A stretch of DNA of 64,000 nt from Nitratireductor aestuarii (GTDB lineage Bacteria > Pseudomonadota > Alphaproteobacteria > Rhizobiales > Rhizobiaceae), in NCBI RefSeq assembly GCF_014641695.1, contig NZ_BMIF01000006.1:186001-250000 (forward strand). Direction: 5' to 3'. The notes under the pieces are model-generated. The model was given only the letters and a program-made list of their open reading frames with translations, did not search any database and was not told the origin of the DNA. Below, one piece after another: positions 53,877-62,669 of the stretch (its first letter is position 1; each line of letters starts with the position of its first letter). The translations under genes and the position numbers were made by a program.

Positions 53877-54995
53877 TTGGCGCACGCATCATCGCTCCAG
53901 TCAAAAGGAGCAGCCGGAACACTGCTCGATCGTGCCTTCGAAGCGCGCGATCGGTATGAGCCAGTCGCTCCCCTGCCGCGCGTGGGTATTTTCGGCAATG
54001 GCTTCCCCGAAATACTGGTCGCTGCTGCGGGCGGCCTTCCGGTGCATCTCTCGATGGGAAGGCTTTCGAGCACTGCGGATATCGACGAGGTAATCGAGCC
54101 TTTCGTTGACGAGGAAGGCCGCATCTTTCTCAACCGCCTGATGAATGGCGAGTTTGACGACGTCGAGGGGATCATCTTTGCCCGCGATGATGCGCCGGCG
54201 CTCATTGCCTACCAATATGCCACCGAGTGGGTGCGGCAGGGCAGGGCACCGAAAGCCGTGCCGCCGCTGTTTCTTTGGAATCTGGTTCATACGCAGACAC
54301 CAGCCGTTGAACGCTTCAATGCTGTTCAGGCCGAAAAGCTCTTCGGTTTCCTGGAGCGAATTGGACTGCGGAGGCCTGACGACGAGACGATTGCAGAAGC
54401 TTCCGCTGCCGAGAGCCGTCGCCGCGAGGCACTGAAACGTCTGGAAGCCGCAGGGGTGTCCGGCGCTACTGCGATGCGCTGGCGCAATGCCGGTCGCTTC
54501 ATGCCTGCAGCAGAGCACGCGGACCTTCTCAATGCCGCTCTTGCCGATGCGGAGAAGGTCGAAAACAAGAGCCTGCGGATCGGCCTGATCGGATCGCCGC
54601 TCGCCTCACCCGCCTCCTATGACGTCTTTGAGCGTTACGGAACCATTGTCTGTGACTGGCAGCCCTGGGGTGCCGTCTGGCCGCGGCCCGGGAACGACAA
54701 GACCACTCTGGCTGATATCCTGCGCGCAGCGGCGGCTGACCCATCCTGTCCGCGCGTCAGTCCGACAACGGCTTTCCGGCAGGCGCTGATCGAAGCAGTC
54801 GTGAATGCTCGATGCGAGCTCGTGCTGTGCCAGCTCGCCCCGACGGACGACACGTTTGGCTGGGAGATCCCGGCCCTTGCATCGGAGCTCGAGAGCAGGG
54901 GCATTGCCTTCGTCAATCTCGGCTTCCGCGAGCCGGATCACGAAACGTGGCACGCACGTGCTGCAGCGCTCATTTCCGCAAAGCTTGGGGCCTGA
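53877..54995 (+). CDS. 2-hydroxyacyl-CoA dehydratase (HgdB/FldC-like) subunit, cysteine-poor
   Basis: A 372-residue protein with the two-domain layout of the HgdB/BcrC family: LPRVGIFGNGFPEILVAAAG (about 33-52), the GEFDDVEGIIFARDDAP region, and a second Rossmann-like half with LRIGLIGSPLASPASYDVFE and VCDWQPWG (Cys259). All four Cys (VCDW, SCPR, RCEL, LCQL) are in the C-terminal third; the N-terminal cluster ligands normal in this family are missing. TTG start with GGGAGGAG 3 nt upstream. No HgdC/FldI activator ATPase is in the window. Family membership is likely; classical radical dehydratase chemistry is doubtful. Confidence 0.72.
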   Translation: MAHASSLQSKGAAGTLLDRAFEARDRYEPVAPLPRVGIFGNGFPEILVAAAGGLPVHLSMGRLSSTADIDEVIEPFVDEEGRIFLNRLMNGEFDDVEGIIFARDDAPALIAYQYATEWVRQGRAPKAVPPLFLWNLVHTQTPAVERFNAVQAEKLFGFLERIGLRRPDDETIAEASAAESRRREALKRLEAAGVSGATAMRWRNAGRFMPAAEHADLLNAALADAEKVENKSLRIGLIGSPLASPASYDVFERYGTIVCDWQPWGAVWPRPGNDKTTLADILRAAAADPSCPRVSPTTAFRQALIEAVVNARCELVLCQLAPTDDTFGWEIPALASELESRGIAFVNLGFREPDHETWHARAAALISAKLGA

Positions 54996-54997
54996 AC

Positions 54998-56275
54998 ATG
55001 ACAAGCACCTACGTGCCGCTTGAATCCACCAAGATTGCCACGAACCACCAGCGCGCCTGGGCCAAGAGCCTGCAGCAGCAGATCACCTCGGGCGCGACTT
55101 ACGCCTTCGTCAACGCCGATACACCGCATGAGCTCTTTCATCACATGGGCTTGCCCATTGTGACGAACCAGTGGTGGTCGGCGATCATCGCGGCAAAGCA
55201 GCTGTCGGAATACTACTTCGATTACATGGAGACTCTTGGTTTCCATGACCGGCTTGCCCGCTATTCCAGCCTGCCCCTCATCGCGGAACTCGAAGGTGAT
55301 CGCGAGCGGCAGCCGTGGGGAGGCCTGCCAAAACCGTCCATCCTGTGTGCGCGGCAAAGCGCCGACGACCACCAGAAGATCTTTTCGCTCTGGGCGGAGA
55401 AAACGGGCGCGCCGCTGTTTCTCTTTTCCACGCCAGCTGTGCCTGATCCGCATCCTGACTGGTGGCGGATGGGGCGGAGCGACTGGGAAACGCTCTATGG
55501 GGGCGACAGGCTGGATCTCATGGTCGATGAATTCAAGGAGCTGATCGCGCAGCTTGAAGAGCTCACGGGCCGTCCGTTCGACCATGAGGGCTTTGCAAGC
55601 TACATGGAGGCGATCAACGAGCAGGAACGCATCTACGAGGACGTTTCGGAAATCCTCGCAACCGCGCCGCGCAGCCCGATCCGCATTTCCGAGCAGATCC
55701 CCAATGCGATGATCCCGCAATGGCACCGAGGATCGGAATGGGCGCTCTCCCACGCAAGGCATTTCCGCGATGAACTTCATGAGCGCGTGAAGGCTGGCAC
55801 AGCGGTGGTCGAGGAGGAACGCATCCGCATGATGTGGATCGGCGCCGGTCTCTGGTTCGACACGAGCTTCTACTCGGCATTCGAGGAAAGCCACGGGGCG
55901 GTCTTCGCCTGGTCCATGTACCTTCCCTTTGCGGCAGATGGGTACATCCGTGAGATCAAGGGGGACCCGTTGCGGGCGCTTGCGGCGCGCGTCTCCGCCA
56001 TGAACGAGCAGCTCCACCAGCCGCCCTGGATCAACGCCTGGATGGTCGAGCAGGCCAAAAAGTACCGGATTGACGTGGCGCTTCTGCTCATTCCTGAGCA
56101 TGACCGTTTTTCGGGCCACGGCTCCCTCTTTGCGAAGAAGGCGCTGGAAGAGGCAGGCGTTCGCGTCATCGAGGTGTGGTCCGACATGGTCGACCAGCGC
56201 CAGTGGAACCGGGAGGAGATGACCGCCCGCGTCAGCACCGTTCTGGATGCCGTTCTGGCGGAGAAAGGCGTTTGA
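54998..56275 (+). CDS. 2-hydroxyacyl-CoA dehydratase (HgdB/FldB-like) subunit with a single cysteine
   Basis: A 425-residue protein starting 2 nt after its partner. Family features: TPHELFHHMGLPIVTNQWWSAIIAAKQ (in part), PSILCARQSADDHQKIF, and the C-terminal GSLFAKKALEEAGVRVIEVWSDMVDQR, which matches the HgdB end. The only Cys in the chain is Cys117. Family enzymes use three Cys per subunit for a [4Fe-4S] cluster; here the first (LARYSSLP) and last (EHDRFSGHG) positions are other residues. The ATG at 54998 is used because the longer frame overlaps the previous gene. It probably forms a heterodimer with the 53877 product. Confidence 0.72.
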   Translation: MTSTYVPLESTKIATNHQRAWAKSLQQQITSGATYAFVNADTPHELFHHMGLPIVTNQWWSAIIAAKQLSEYYFDYMETLGFHDRLARYSSLPLIAELEGDRERQPWGGLPKPSILCARQSADDHQKIFSLWAEKTGAPLFLFSTPAVPDPHPDWWRMGRSDWETLYGGDRLDLMVDEFKELIAQLEELTGRPFDHEGFASYMEAINEQERIYEDVSEILATAPRSPIRISEQIPNAMIPQWHRGSEWALSHARHFRDELHERVKAGTAVVEEERIRMMWIGAGLWFDTSFYSAFEESHGAVFAWSMYLPFAADGYIREIKGDPLRALAARVSAMNEQLHQPPWINAWMVEQAKKYRIDVALLLIPEHDRFSGHGSLFAKKALEEAGVRVIEVWSDMVDQRQWNREEMTARVSTVLDAVLAEKGV

Positions 56276-56300
56276 CTTAGTTCATTCGCTTAACTATTAT
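56272..56300 (+). promoter_or_regulatory. Promoter with candidate MarR operator c, upstream of the CoA-transferase/TRAP operon
   Basis: TTGACT (56272-56277), 17-nt spacer, TATTAT (56295-56300): a good sigma70 promoter. Between the boxes lies TTAGTTC-N7-TAACTAT (56277-56297), a two-mismatch version of operators a and b with the same spacing. It starts inside the stop codon region of the dehydratase gene. Confidence 0.7.
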
Positions 56301-56343
56301 CCCGGAACAGCACAGGTCATTGGCGAGCTATGGGAGGAGCGCC

Positions 56344-57480
56344 GTGGGTGCATTGGATGGACTGAAGATCGCCGACTTTTCCTGGGTTGGCGCAGGCCCG
56401 CGGGCGACCAAGGACCTCGCCGACAATGGCGCGACAGTCATCAAGATCGAATCCCGCAAGCGCCTCGACCTGGGGCGCATGTCACCTCCCTTTGCCGGCA
56501 ATCCGAAGGATGTCGACGGGTCGGCATTCTTCGCGCAGACGAACACCTCCAAGAAGAGCGTTACGATCAACCTGTCCGATCCGCGCGGTATCGAGATCGC
56601 CAGGAGGCTCGTAGCGTGGGCAGACGTAGTGGTTGAGAATTTCGGTGCGGGCTTCATGGAGCGCATCGGGCTTGGCTATCAGGCGCTGAAGGAAATCAAG
56701 CCGAACATCATCCTCGCGAGCGTGTCGGTGGCCGGAAGGACCGGGCCCATGGCCGGCTTTCGCGGATACGGCAATTCCGCTGCCGCCCATTCGGGCCATG
56801 CCTGGCTGACAGGTGAGGCAGGGAGCCCGCCGCAGATGCCTCCGCTCGCTTATGGCGACGTGGTAGCGCCGATGTTCCTCACGGTTGCCATTCTGGCTGC
56901 TCTCGAACATCGTGCGCAAACCGGCGAAGGCCAGCACATCGACGTCTCGCAGATCGAGCCGATGGTGCATGTCATTGCTGATCTTTATGCGCAGGACGAG
57001 GTGGAAAAGACAGGCAATGATGACGGCGATTTCATCCTCCATGGCGTTTTCCCAGCGCGGGGCGAGGACCAGTGGATCGCGATTGTCATCGAGAATGACC
57101 GCCAAGCCGAGGCGCTGAAGCGCGAGCTTGGTATTGCGAGCCTCGACCGCGAGGCCATCAGCACTGCCACGAGCGCACAAGACAAGTTTTCGCTGTTCGA
57201 TCGCCTTGCGGCCGCCGGTGTTCCGGCGGGTCCGGTACTCGATGGCAAGAACGTGCTGGAAAATCCTGAACTCGCGGCTGCGGGCCATTTCGTGAAGCTG
57301 GACCATCCTGTGATGGGGGCATCCAATATGCCCGCTCCGCCCTATGTTCTGCATGGGACGCCGGGCAAGGTGGAGCGCGCGCCGTGCCTTGGCGAGCATA
57401 ACCGCGAAGTCTTCATCGACATGCTGGGCCTCGACGCGAACCATATCGAGACCCTGATTGCCGAAGGGAGTCTTGCATGA
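56344..57480 (+). CDS. Class III CoA-transferase family protein, Asp-to-Glu at the catalytic position
   Basis: A 378-residue CaiB/BaiF protein: LKIADFSWVGAGPRATKDLADNGATVIKIES (in part) and ENFGAGFMERIGLGYQ. The motif aligned with the catalytic Asp of formyl-CoA transferase reads HIDVSQIEP, so Glu takes that place. GTG start at 56344 with GGGAGGA about 7 nt upstream. It overlaps the next, also degenerate, CoA-transferase by 4 nt. Together they could be a two-subunit CoA-transferase like those of benzylsuccinate metabolism (inference). Confidence 0.83.
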   Translation: MGALDGLKIADFSWVGAGPRATKDLADNGATVIKIESRKRLDLGRMSPPFAGNPKDVDGSAFFAQTNTSKKSVTINLSDPRGIEIARRLVAWADVVVENFGAGFMERIGLGYQALKEIKPNIILASVSVAGRTGPMAGFRGYGNSAAAHSGHAWLTGEAGSPPQMPPLAYGDVVAPMFLTVAILAALEHRAQTGEGQHIDVSQIEPMVHVIADLYAQDEVEKTGNDDGDFILHGVFPARGEDQWIAIVIENDRQAEALKRELGIASLDREAISTATSAQDKFSLFDRLAAAGVPAGPVLDGKNVLENPELAAAGHFVKLDHPVMGASNMPAPPYVLHGTPGKVERAPCLGEHNREVFIDMLGLDANHIETLIAEGSLA

Positions 57481-58565
57481 GCATGCTGGCCGGACTCCGC
57501 GTTCTGGAAATCGCTGACGGGATGACCGATGTGGGCGGCCGCATGCTGGCGGAGCTGGGCGCTGACGTCGCCGTTGTGCTTCCCGAGACGCAGGCCAACC
57601 GTACCCGCAGGCTTGCCTGGCACCATGGCAAGACGATCATTTCGCCGGATGACCCCGATGCGATCCGTGCGCTCGCGGCGAAGGCCGATGTCGTCCTCGA
57701 TGGCCAGAGGGAAGGGGACCGCTTCGGCCTCGGTGAGGCGGTTTCGGACGACACGATCTACATTCGTGTTTCACCCTTCAGTACAAATGGACCCTATGCG
57801 GGACGCCCGGCGACGGACCTGACCCTCTTTGCGCTTTCGGGGCTCATGCACGTTACCGGCGATCCGAAACGCCTGCCGCTCAAGTTTCCCGGCCAGCAGG
57901 CCTATGCCCTGACGGGCATTCACGCGGCTACCGCTGCGCTGCTCGGACTTCAGGCCCGCCGACGCACCGGAAAGGGGCAGAAGGCGGACCTTTCCGCCTT
58001 CCAGAGTGCAGTGCTGTCGAATTATCGCGAAGCCCTCATGTATGAGTGGACCGGCCGCACTGGCCGTCGCCATGGCAACCTTCTGGTGCGTGGCAAGTCT
58101 GGTGTCCGTCAGGTCTGGCCGTGCAAGGACGGGTATGTCACCTGGTCCATGATCGACAATCCGTCGATGATGCGCGCGGTGGTGTCGGTGCTGGAGGAAA
58201 AGGGCGCGGCAGGCGAGCTCAGCCAGATCGACTGGGACAATACGCTTGTCGCGGATACCCCTCAGGAAACCATCGAGCGCTGGCAGGCGATCCTCGCCGA
58301 CTTCTTCGCCAGCCATTCGCGCGAAGAACTGGGGGCCTGGTCGCTCAAGACAGGCTGGGGCCTGTCGGTAATCTACAGTCCGCAGGACGTTCGCGGCAGC
58401 GAGCACCTCAAGGCGCGTGGCCTGTTTGTCGAGGTGGTGGACGAAGAAACGGGCGTAACTGCGTCGGTGCCGGGTCCGCTCTTCCATTCGGCTGTGATGG
58501 ACGCTCCGAGGCGCACACTGTCCAGACCGGTGCCCGCATCCGGCTTTGCGGGATGGGAGGGATAA
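57477..58565 (+). CDS. Class III CoA-transferase family protein without the catalytic Asp
   Basis: A 362-residue CaiB/BaiF protein with a shortened N-terminal region (LRVLEIADGMTDVGGRMLAELGADV, in part). The active-site motif reads KADLSAFQSA: the catalytic Asp is replaced by Gln. Such subunits are known as non-catalytic partners in heteromeric class III CoA-transferases. Coupled to the genes on both sides (ATGA overlap before, TAATG overlap after). Confidence 0.8.
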   Translation: MSMLAGLRVLEIADGMTDVGGRMLAELGADVAVVLPETQANRTRRLAWHHGKTIISPDDPDAIRALAAKADVVLDGQREGDRFGLGEAVSDDTIYIRVSPFSTNGPYAGRPATDLTLFALSGLMHVTGDPKRLPLKFPGQQAYALTGIHAATAALLGLQARRRTGKGQKADLSAFQSAVLSNYREALMYEWTGRTGRRHGNLLVRGKSGVRQVWPCKDGYVTWSMIDNPSMMRAVVSVLEEKGAAGELSQIDWDNTLVADTPQETIERWQAILADFFASHSREELGAWSLKTGWGLSVIYSPQDVRGSEHLKARGLFVEVVDEETGVTASVPGPLFHSAVMDAPRRTLSRPVPASGFAGWEG

Positions 58566-59731
58566 TGGGCGCACTTGAAGGGGTCAGGGTTGTCGACTTT
58601 TCCAAGTTCCTGCCGGGGCCTTACTGCACCTGGCTGCTTGCGGACATGGGGGCGGATGTCATCCGCATCGAGAACCCGCGCGAAATCGCCAAGCAGGCCA
58701 AGGCATTCGGGTGGGACAAGCTTTCGGACGCCGAGCGAAAGGCGCTGCGCGAGACCGACATTCTTGCGCGCAACAAGCGGTCGGTGATGCTCGACATCGG
58801 CGACGAGAAGGCGCAGGAAGCCATCAAGGCGCTGGTTGCGACCGCCGATATCGTGGTCGAGGATTACCGTCCGGGTGTTCTCGAAGGCATCGGGCTCGGC
58901 TACGATGCGCTCAAGGCGGTGAAGCCCGACATTATTTACGTCAGCCTTACCCTGTGTGGACAAACCGGCCCTTACCGGGACAAACCCGGACACGATCCGA
59001 TCGCGCTTGCCATAACGGGCGTTCTGTCGCGTATTGGCGAGAACCCGGACGCGCCGAGCTTTTCCGGAATACCGGCTGCCGATGTCGTTACGGGTACTCA
59101 CGCGGCCTTCGCGACACTTGCTGCCTACATTGAACGCCAGCGCACGGGTGAGGGCCGGCATGTGGATGTGGCTATGAGCGATTGCTCGATGTCACTCCTG
59201 GTCAATGTACTGTCGCGCCATGCAGATCTTTCGACCATTCCCCCGCGCGGTGCCCGGCGGGCCGACTCCGGGCTGTGGCGCACGAAGGACGGGAGCTACA
59301 TCTGCACCACTGACATGGAACCCCGGTTCTGGCGCACGTTTTGTGAGACCGTCGGACGCCCGGATTTCATCGAGAGCCAGCATGACGTGTCGCGTCGTGG
59401 CGAAATCCGCGCCGAGCTCGACAAGGTGTTTGCGTCGCGAACCCGTGACGAATGGCTCCAGATCCTCGAAGCAGCAGGGACGCAGTATGCTCCGGTCAAT
59501 GAGATATCGGAGGCACTGGCCGACCCACACCTGCGCGCACGCGGCATGGTAATGGAAATACCGGGGACATCCGGCCGTACCGTCCGACAGATTGGGCAGC
59601 CGGTCCGGCTGGACGAGGAGACTAGCATACGTAATCTCGGCCATGCGCCCGGAACCGACACGGAGGAGGTCCTGTCGGAACTGGGGCTCGCCAGGGAGAT
59701 GATTGATCAGCTCATGTACAAGGGAGCATGA
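58565..59731 (+). CDS. Class III (CaiB/BaiF) CoA-transferase
   Basis: A 388-residue CoA-transferase with intact features: VVDFSKFLPGPYCTWLLADMGADVIRIENP (in part), EDYRPGVLEGIGLGYD and HVDVAMSDCSMSLL, where the Asp of MSDC is the catalytic residue. Similar to alpha-methylacyl-CoA racemase/CoA-transferase relatives. The ATG at 58565 follows GGGAGGGA; the long upstream frame is a shadow of the previous gene. Third CoA-transferase in a row, just before the TRAP genes. Confidence 0.86.
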   Translation: MGALEGVRVVDFSKFLPGPYCTWLLADMGADVIRIENPREIAKQAKAFGWDKLSDAERKALRETDILARNKRSVMLDIGDEKAQEAIKALVATADIVVEDYRPGVLEGIGLGYDALKAVKPDIIYVSLTLCGQTGPYRDKPGHDPIALAITGVLSRIGENPDAPSFSGIPAADVVTGTHAAFATLAAYIERQRTGEGRHVDVAMSDCSMSLLVNVLSRHADLSTIPPRGARRADSGLWRTKDGSYICTTDMEPRFWRTFCETVGRPDFIESQHDVSRRGEIRAELDKVFASRTRDEWLQILEAAGTQYAPVNEISEALADPHLRARGMVMEIPGTSGRTVRQIGQPVRLDEETSIRNLGHAPGTDTEEVLSELGLAREMIDQLMYKGA

Positions 59732-59765
59732 GCTGGAGGAAGATGGAACAGAGGGAGGAGAGATT

Positions 59766-60779
59766 ATGAAAATGAGATCATTGGCAATTGCGCTGTTGAC
59801 CGCAGTGAGCCTGGGCGCGGCATCGGGCGTCGCGGCAGCGGCGGATTTCGAACTGACTTACTCGACCACCTATTCGCCAACACATCCGTACGGTCAGGCG
59901 GATGCGTTGTGGATTGAGCGCATCGAGGAGCAGACCAACGGCCGCGTGAAGATTACCCCGTTCTGGGGTGGTGCGCTCATCAACAGCCGTGAAGGTGTCG
60001 ACGAACTCAATGCCGGCGTTGCGGACATGGCCTACATCGCGCCGATCTACGCGACGTCCGGCTATGACCTCAGCCGGCTTACCCCGCAGTTCTTCTACGG
60101 CTACGGCGATGCGCTAAAGGTTCTCGAAGTCTACATGGAGCTCTGGAAAGACTATCCCCAGTATGCTCAGGAACTCGATGGCGCGCAGGTGCTCGGCTAC
60201 AACGTAGGCACTCCGATGCATCTGATGCTGCGTGAGAAGCCCTTCAATCAGCTTTCGGACCTCAAGGGTCTGCGTCTCCGTTCCGCCGTGGATTACGTCG
60301 GCGCACTTACCGCGGCTGGTGCCGAGGGCGTGACCATGCCCATGACGGAAACCTATCCGTCGCTGCAGCGCGGTGTGCTTGATGGCGTCATCGCCCCGTA
60401 TGAGGCGCTGAAATCACTGAGCTTTGCCGAGGTCATCAAGTATTATTCCGAACTGCCGCACAGCCGCGGGGCCTATCCGTCGCGCGCAATCAACGCTGCG
60501 GCCTGGGCTCGCCTGCCGGACGACATCAAGCAGGTGTTCCTCGACAATATCGATTTCCTGACCCAGAAGACCTACGAGTTGTCGCAAGCTGCCGAGGATG
60601 AAGGCCGCGCCTATGGCGAGAAGCTGGGTGTCCAGTTCAACGCGGTAGCACCCGAGGTCATTGCCGAATATTCGGCTGCCTTCGAGCCCGCCGCGCGGGA
60701 AACGGCCAAGCAGCTTGATGCAAAGGGTCTGCCCGGCACGGAAATCCACGACAAGATTCGCGCCGCCCTCAACAATTAA
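59766..60779 (+). CDS. TRAP transporter substrate-binding protein, DctP family
   Basis: Periplasmic receptor of 337 residues with a signal peptide ending at GVAAA. DctP features: TYSPTHPYGQADALWIERIEEQTNGRVKITPF (in part), EGVDELNAGVADMAYIAP, the LKGLRLRS segment with the ligand-carboxylate Arg, and LQRGVLDGVIAPYEALKSL. The ATG at 59766 has GGAGGAGAG upstream. Followed directly by DctQ and DctM subunits. The imported acid is probably the substrate of the CoA-transferase/dehydratase pathway. Confidence 0.9.
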   Translation: MKMRSLAIALLTAVSLGAASGVAAAADFELTYSTTYSPTHPYGQADALWIERIEEQTNGRVKITPFWGGALINSREGVDELNAGVADMAYIAPIYATSGYDLSRLTPQFFYGYGDALKVLEVYMELWKDYPQYAQELDGAQVLGYNVGTPMHLMLREKPFNQLSDLKGLRLRSAVDYVGALTAAGAEGVTMPMTETYPSLQRGVLDGVIAPYEALKSLSFAEVIKYYSELPHSRGAYPSRAINAAAWARLPDDIKQVFLDNIDFLTQKTYELSQAAEDEGRAYGEKLGVQFNAVAPEVIAEYSAAFEPAARETAKQLDAKGLPGTEIHDKIRAALNN

Positions 60780-60855
60780 GGCCGGGATAAGCAATTTGCT
60801 GCCTTGGGCATGTCCCATGGCAGCAAAGCTGCGCCGGACGGCTCCGGATAGATCC

Positions 60856-61377
60856 ATGCACTTCATAGATTCGAACCTGCGACGTATCTGCGCCGTGGCT
60901 GGCGTCATCGGCATCGCTGCAATTGTCAGCCTCATGGGGCTAACGGTCGTTACCGTGGTGCTGCGTGCTCTGCGGATTTCCTTCCCGGGAACGTACTCGC
61001 TGTCAGAGCTTCTGCTGATCCCGACCGTGAGCATCTCGGTCGCGTATGCCGCATTCTATAACGAGCATACGCGGGCGGAAATCTTCGTGAACATGATTTC
61101 CAATGAGAGGCTGCGCAACTTCATCCATGGGCTCATGCTGCTCCTGGGCTCGCTGTTCTGGGTCGTGGTGGTGTGGGCCACCATAAAGGAGGCGATCCGC
61201 CGGATGGCGCAGAACGAACTCTCGCCCATCATCAATGTGCCGGTGGCGCCATTTCGCTGGGCAATGGCTGCAGCCGTCATCCTTTGCGTGATCGTACTGG
61301 TGTGGCAGGGGCTCAAGCTCCTGAAAGGCATCCCGGTCGAAGAAGAAAACCACCATTTCCCGGAGCCGAAAGAATGA
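60856..61377 (+). CDS. TRAP transporter small permease, DctQ family
   Basis: Membrane protein of about 173 residues with four hydrophobic helices (starting AVAGVIGIAAIVSLMG, LSELLLIPTVSISVAYAAF, LMLLLGSLFWVVVVWATIK and WAMAAAVILCVIVLVW). The DctQ-type hairpin YNEHTRAEIFVNM is present. The start is uncertain: ATG at 60856 gives the usual short N-terminus, and ATG at 60817 is an alternative. It overlaps the DctM gene by 4 nt. Confidence 0.85.
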   Translation: MHFIDSNLRRICAVAGVIGIAAIVSLMGLTVVTVVLRALRISFPGTYSLSELLLIPTVSISVAYAAFYNEHTRAEIFVNMISNERLRNFIHGLMLLLGSLFWVVVVWATIKEAIRRMAQNELSPIINVPVAPFRWAMAAAVILCVIVLVWQGLKLLKGIPVEEENHHFPEPKE

Positions 61378-62669
61378 CCGCACCGACCGTTGGCATGATC
61401 GGAATTGTCATCCTGTTCACGTTCATCGGCCTGGGCATGCCGATCGGCTTTGCGATGGGCCTTGTCGGCTTTGCAGGCTTCGCATTTCTGGTGAACTTTG
61501 ATGCCGCCATCGTGCGCACCGGCGTCACCACCTACCATCTGGCGACAAACTACGCGATTGGTACGGTGCCGCTGTTTCTCTTCATGGCGCACATCCTTTT
61601 CTCCGCTGGTATCGGCAAGGACCTTTTCGACTTTGCCGCCAAGTGGATCGGTCGCAGGCGTGGTGGCCTGGCCATGGCGACCATCGGCGCTTCGGCCGGA
61701 TTTGCCTCTGTCAACGCTTCCAGCCTTGCCGCGACAGCCACCATGGGGCTCATCGCGCTGCCGGAGATGCGCAAGCACAACTACAGCCTGCCGCTTGCGT
61801 CGGGCAGTGTTGTCGCCGGCGGCACAATCGGCTCGCTCATCCCGCCGAGCGGCATGTTCATCATCTACGGCATCCTCACCGAGACTTCGATCGGCAGGCT
61901 GTTCTCCGCCGGCATCATCCCCGGCATCCTGCTAGCTCTCTTCTACATGATCGCGATCGGCATCTGGTGCCGCCTCGATCCTGCGGCCGGGCCGCGCGGA
62001 CCCCAATACTCCTGGCGCGAGAAGCTTCTCAGCTTCACCCAGATAGGCGAAGTGGTGGTGCTGTTCGTTCTTGTCATGGGTGGGATCATCGGTGGCTGGT
62101 TCACCGCCACTGAAGCTGGCGCGATTGGTGCGGCGGGCGCAATCCTCATCGCTCTCGTGCGGCGGCGTCTGTCATTCGAAAACCTGAAGATGGCCATCTA
62201 TTCCACCCTCAAGACGACCGGCATGATCTTCGGCATCCTCTTTGGCGCCATGGTGTTCAACAGCTTCGTCACCGCCACGACCATCCCCATGAAGGTTGTC
62301 GATCTGGTGGCGACTGGCGATTTCTCACCCATGGTGGTGCTGCTGCTGATCCTGCTCATCTATTTCTTCCTGGGCATGATCCTCGATGCGTCGGCGATGA
62401 TGACGCTGACGGTGCCGCTGTTTTTCCCGATCGTCACGTCGCTGGGTTTCGACGCCATCCTGTTCGGTGTTCTGGTCGTCCGCATGACGGAGATCGCGCT
62501 CATTACCCCGCCGGTGGGGATGAACGTCTATGTCCTGTCGGGCATTGCCAAGGACATTCCGCTGACCACCATGTTCCGGGGTGCAGCGCCATTCGTCGTG
62601 GCTGACGTTCTGCACGTGACGGCCCTCATTCTCTTCCCGTCGCTGGTCCTCTGGTTGGCTTACCTATGA
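61374..62669 (+). CDS. TRAP transporter large permease, DctM family
   Basis: Main transport subunit, 431 residues, with about 12 hydrophobic helices. DctM signatures: MPIGFAMGLVGFAGF, PLFLFMAHILFSAGI, ASAGFASVNASSLAATATMG, GGTIGSLIPPSGMFIIYGILTE (in part) and LITPPVGMNVYVLSGIA. The ATG at 61374 overlaps the DctQ stop. It ends in a 4-nt overlap with the MFS gene, so all are one transcript. Confidence 0.92.
   Translation: MTAPTVGMIGIVILFTFIGLGMPIGFAMGLVGFAGFAFLVNFDAAIVRTGVTTYHLATNYAIGTVPLFLFMAHILFSAGIGKDLFDFAAKWIGRRRGGLAMATIGASAGFASVNASSLAATATMGLIALPEMRKHNYSLPLASGSVVAGGTIGSLIPPSGMFIIYGILTETSIGRLFSAGIIPGILLALFYMIAIGIWCRLDPAAGPRGPQYSWREKLLSFTQIGEVVVLFVLVMGGIIGGWFTATEAGAIGAAGAILIALVRRRLSFENLKMAIYSTLKTTGMIFGILFGAMVFNSFVTATTIPMKVVDLVATGDFSPMVVLLLILLIYFFLGMILDASAMMTLTVPLFFPIVTSLGFDAILFGVLVVRMTEIALITPPVGMNVYVLSGIAKDIPLTTMFRGAAPFVVADVLHVTALILFPSLVLWLAYL

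Noticed and set aside
54938-56119. 393-codon minus-strand frame opposite the dehydratase subunit
   Set aside because: Antisense to a family member with good start and coupling; composition is that of a reverse-complement shadow.
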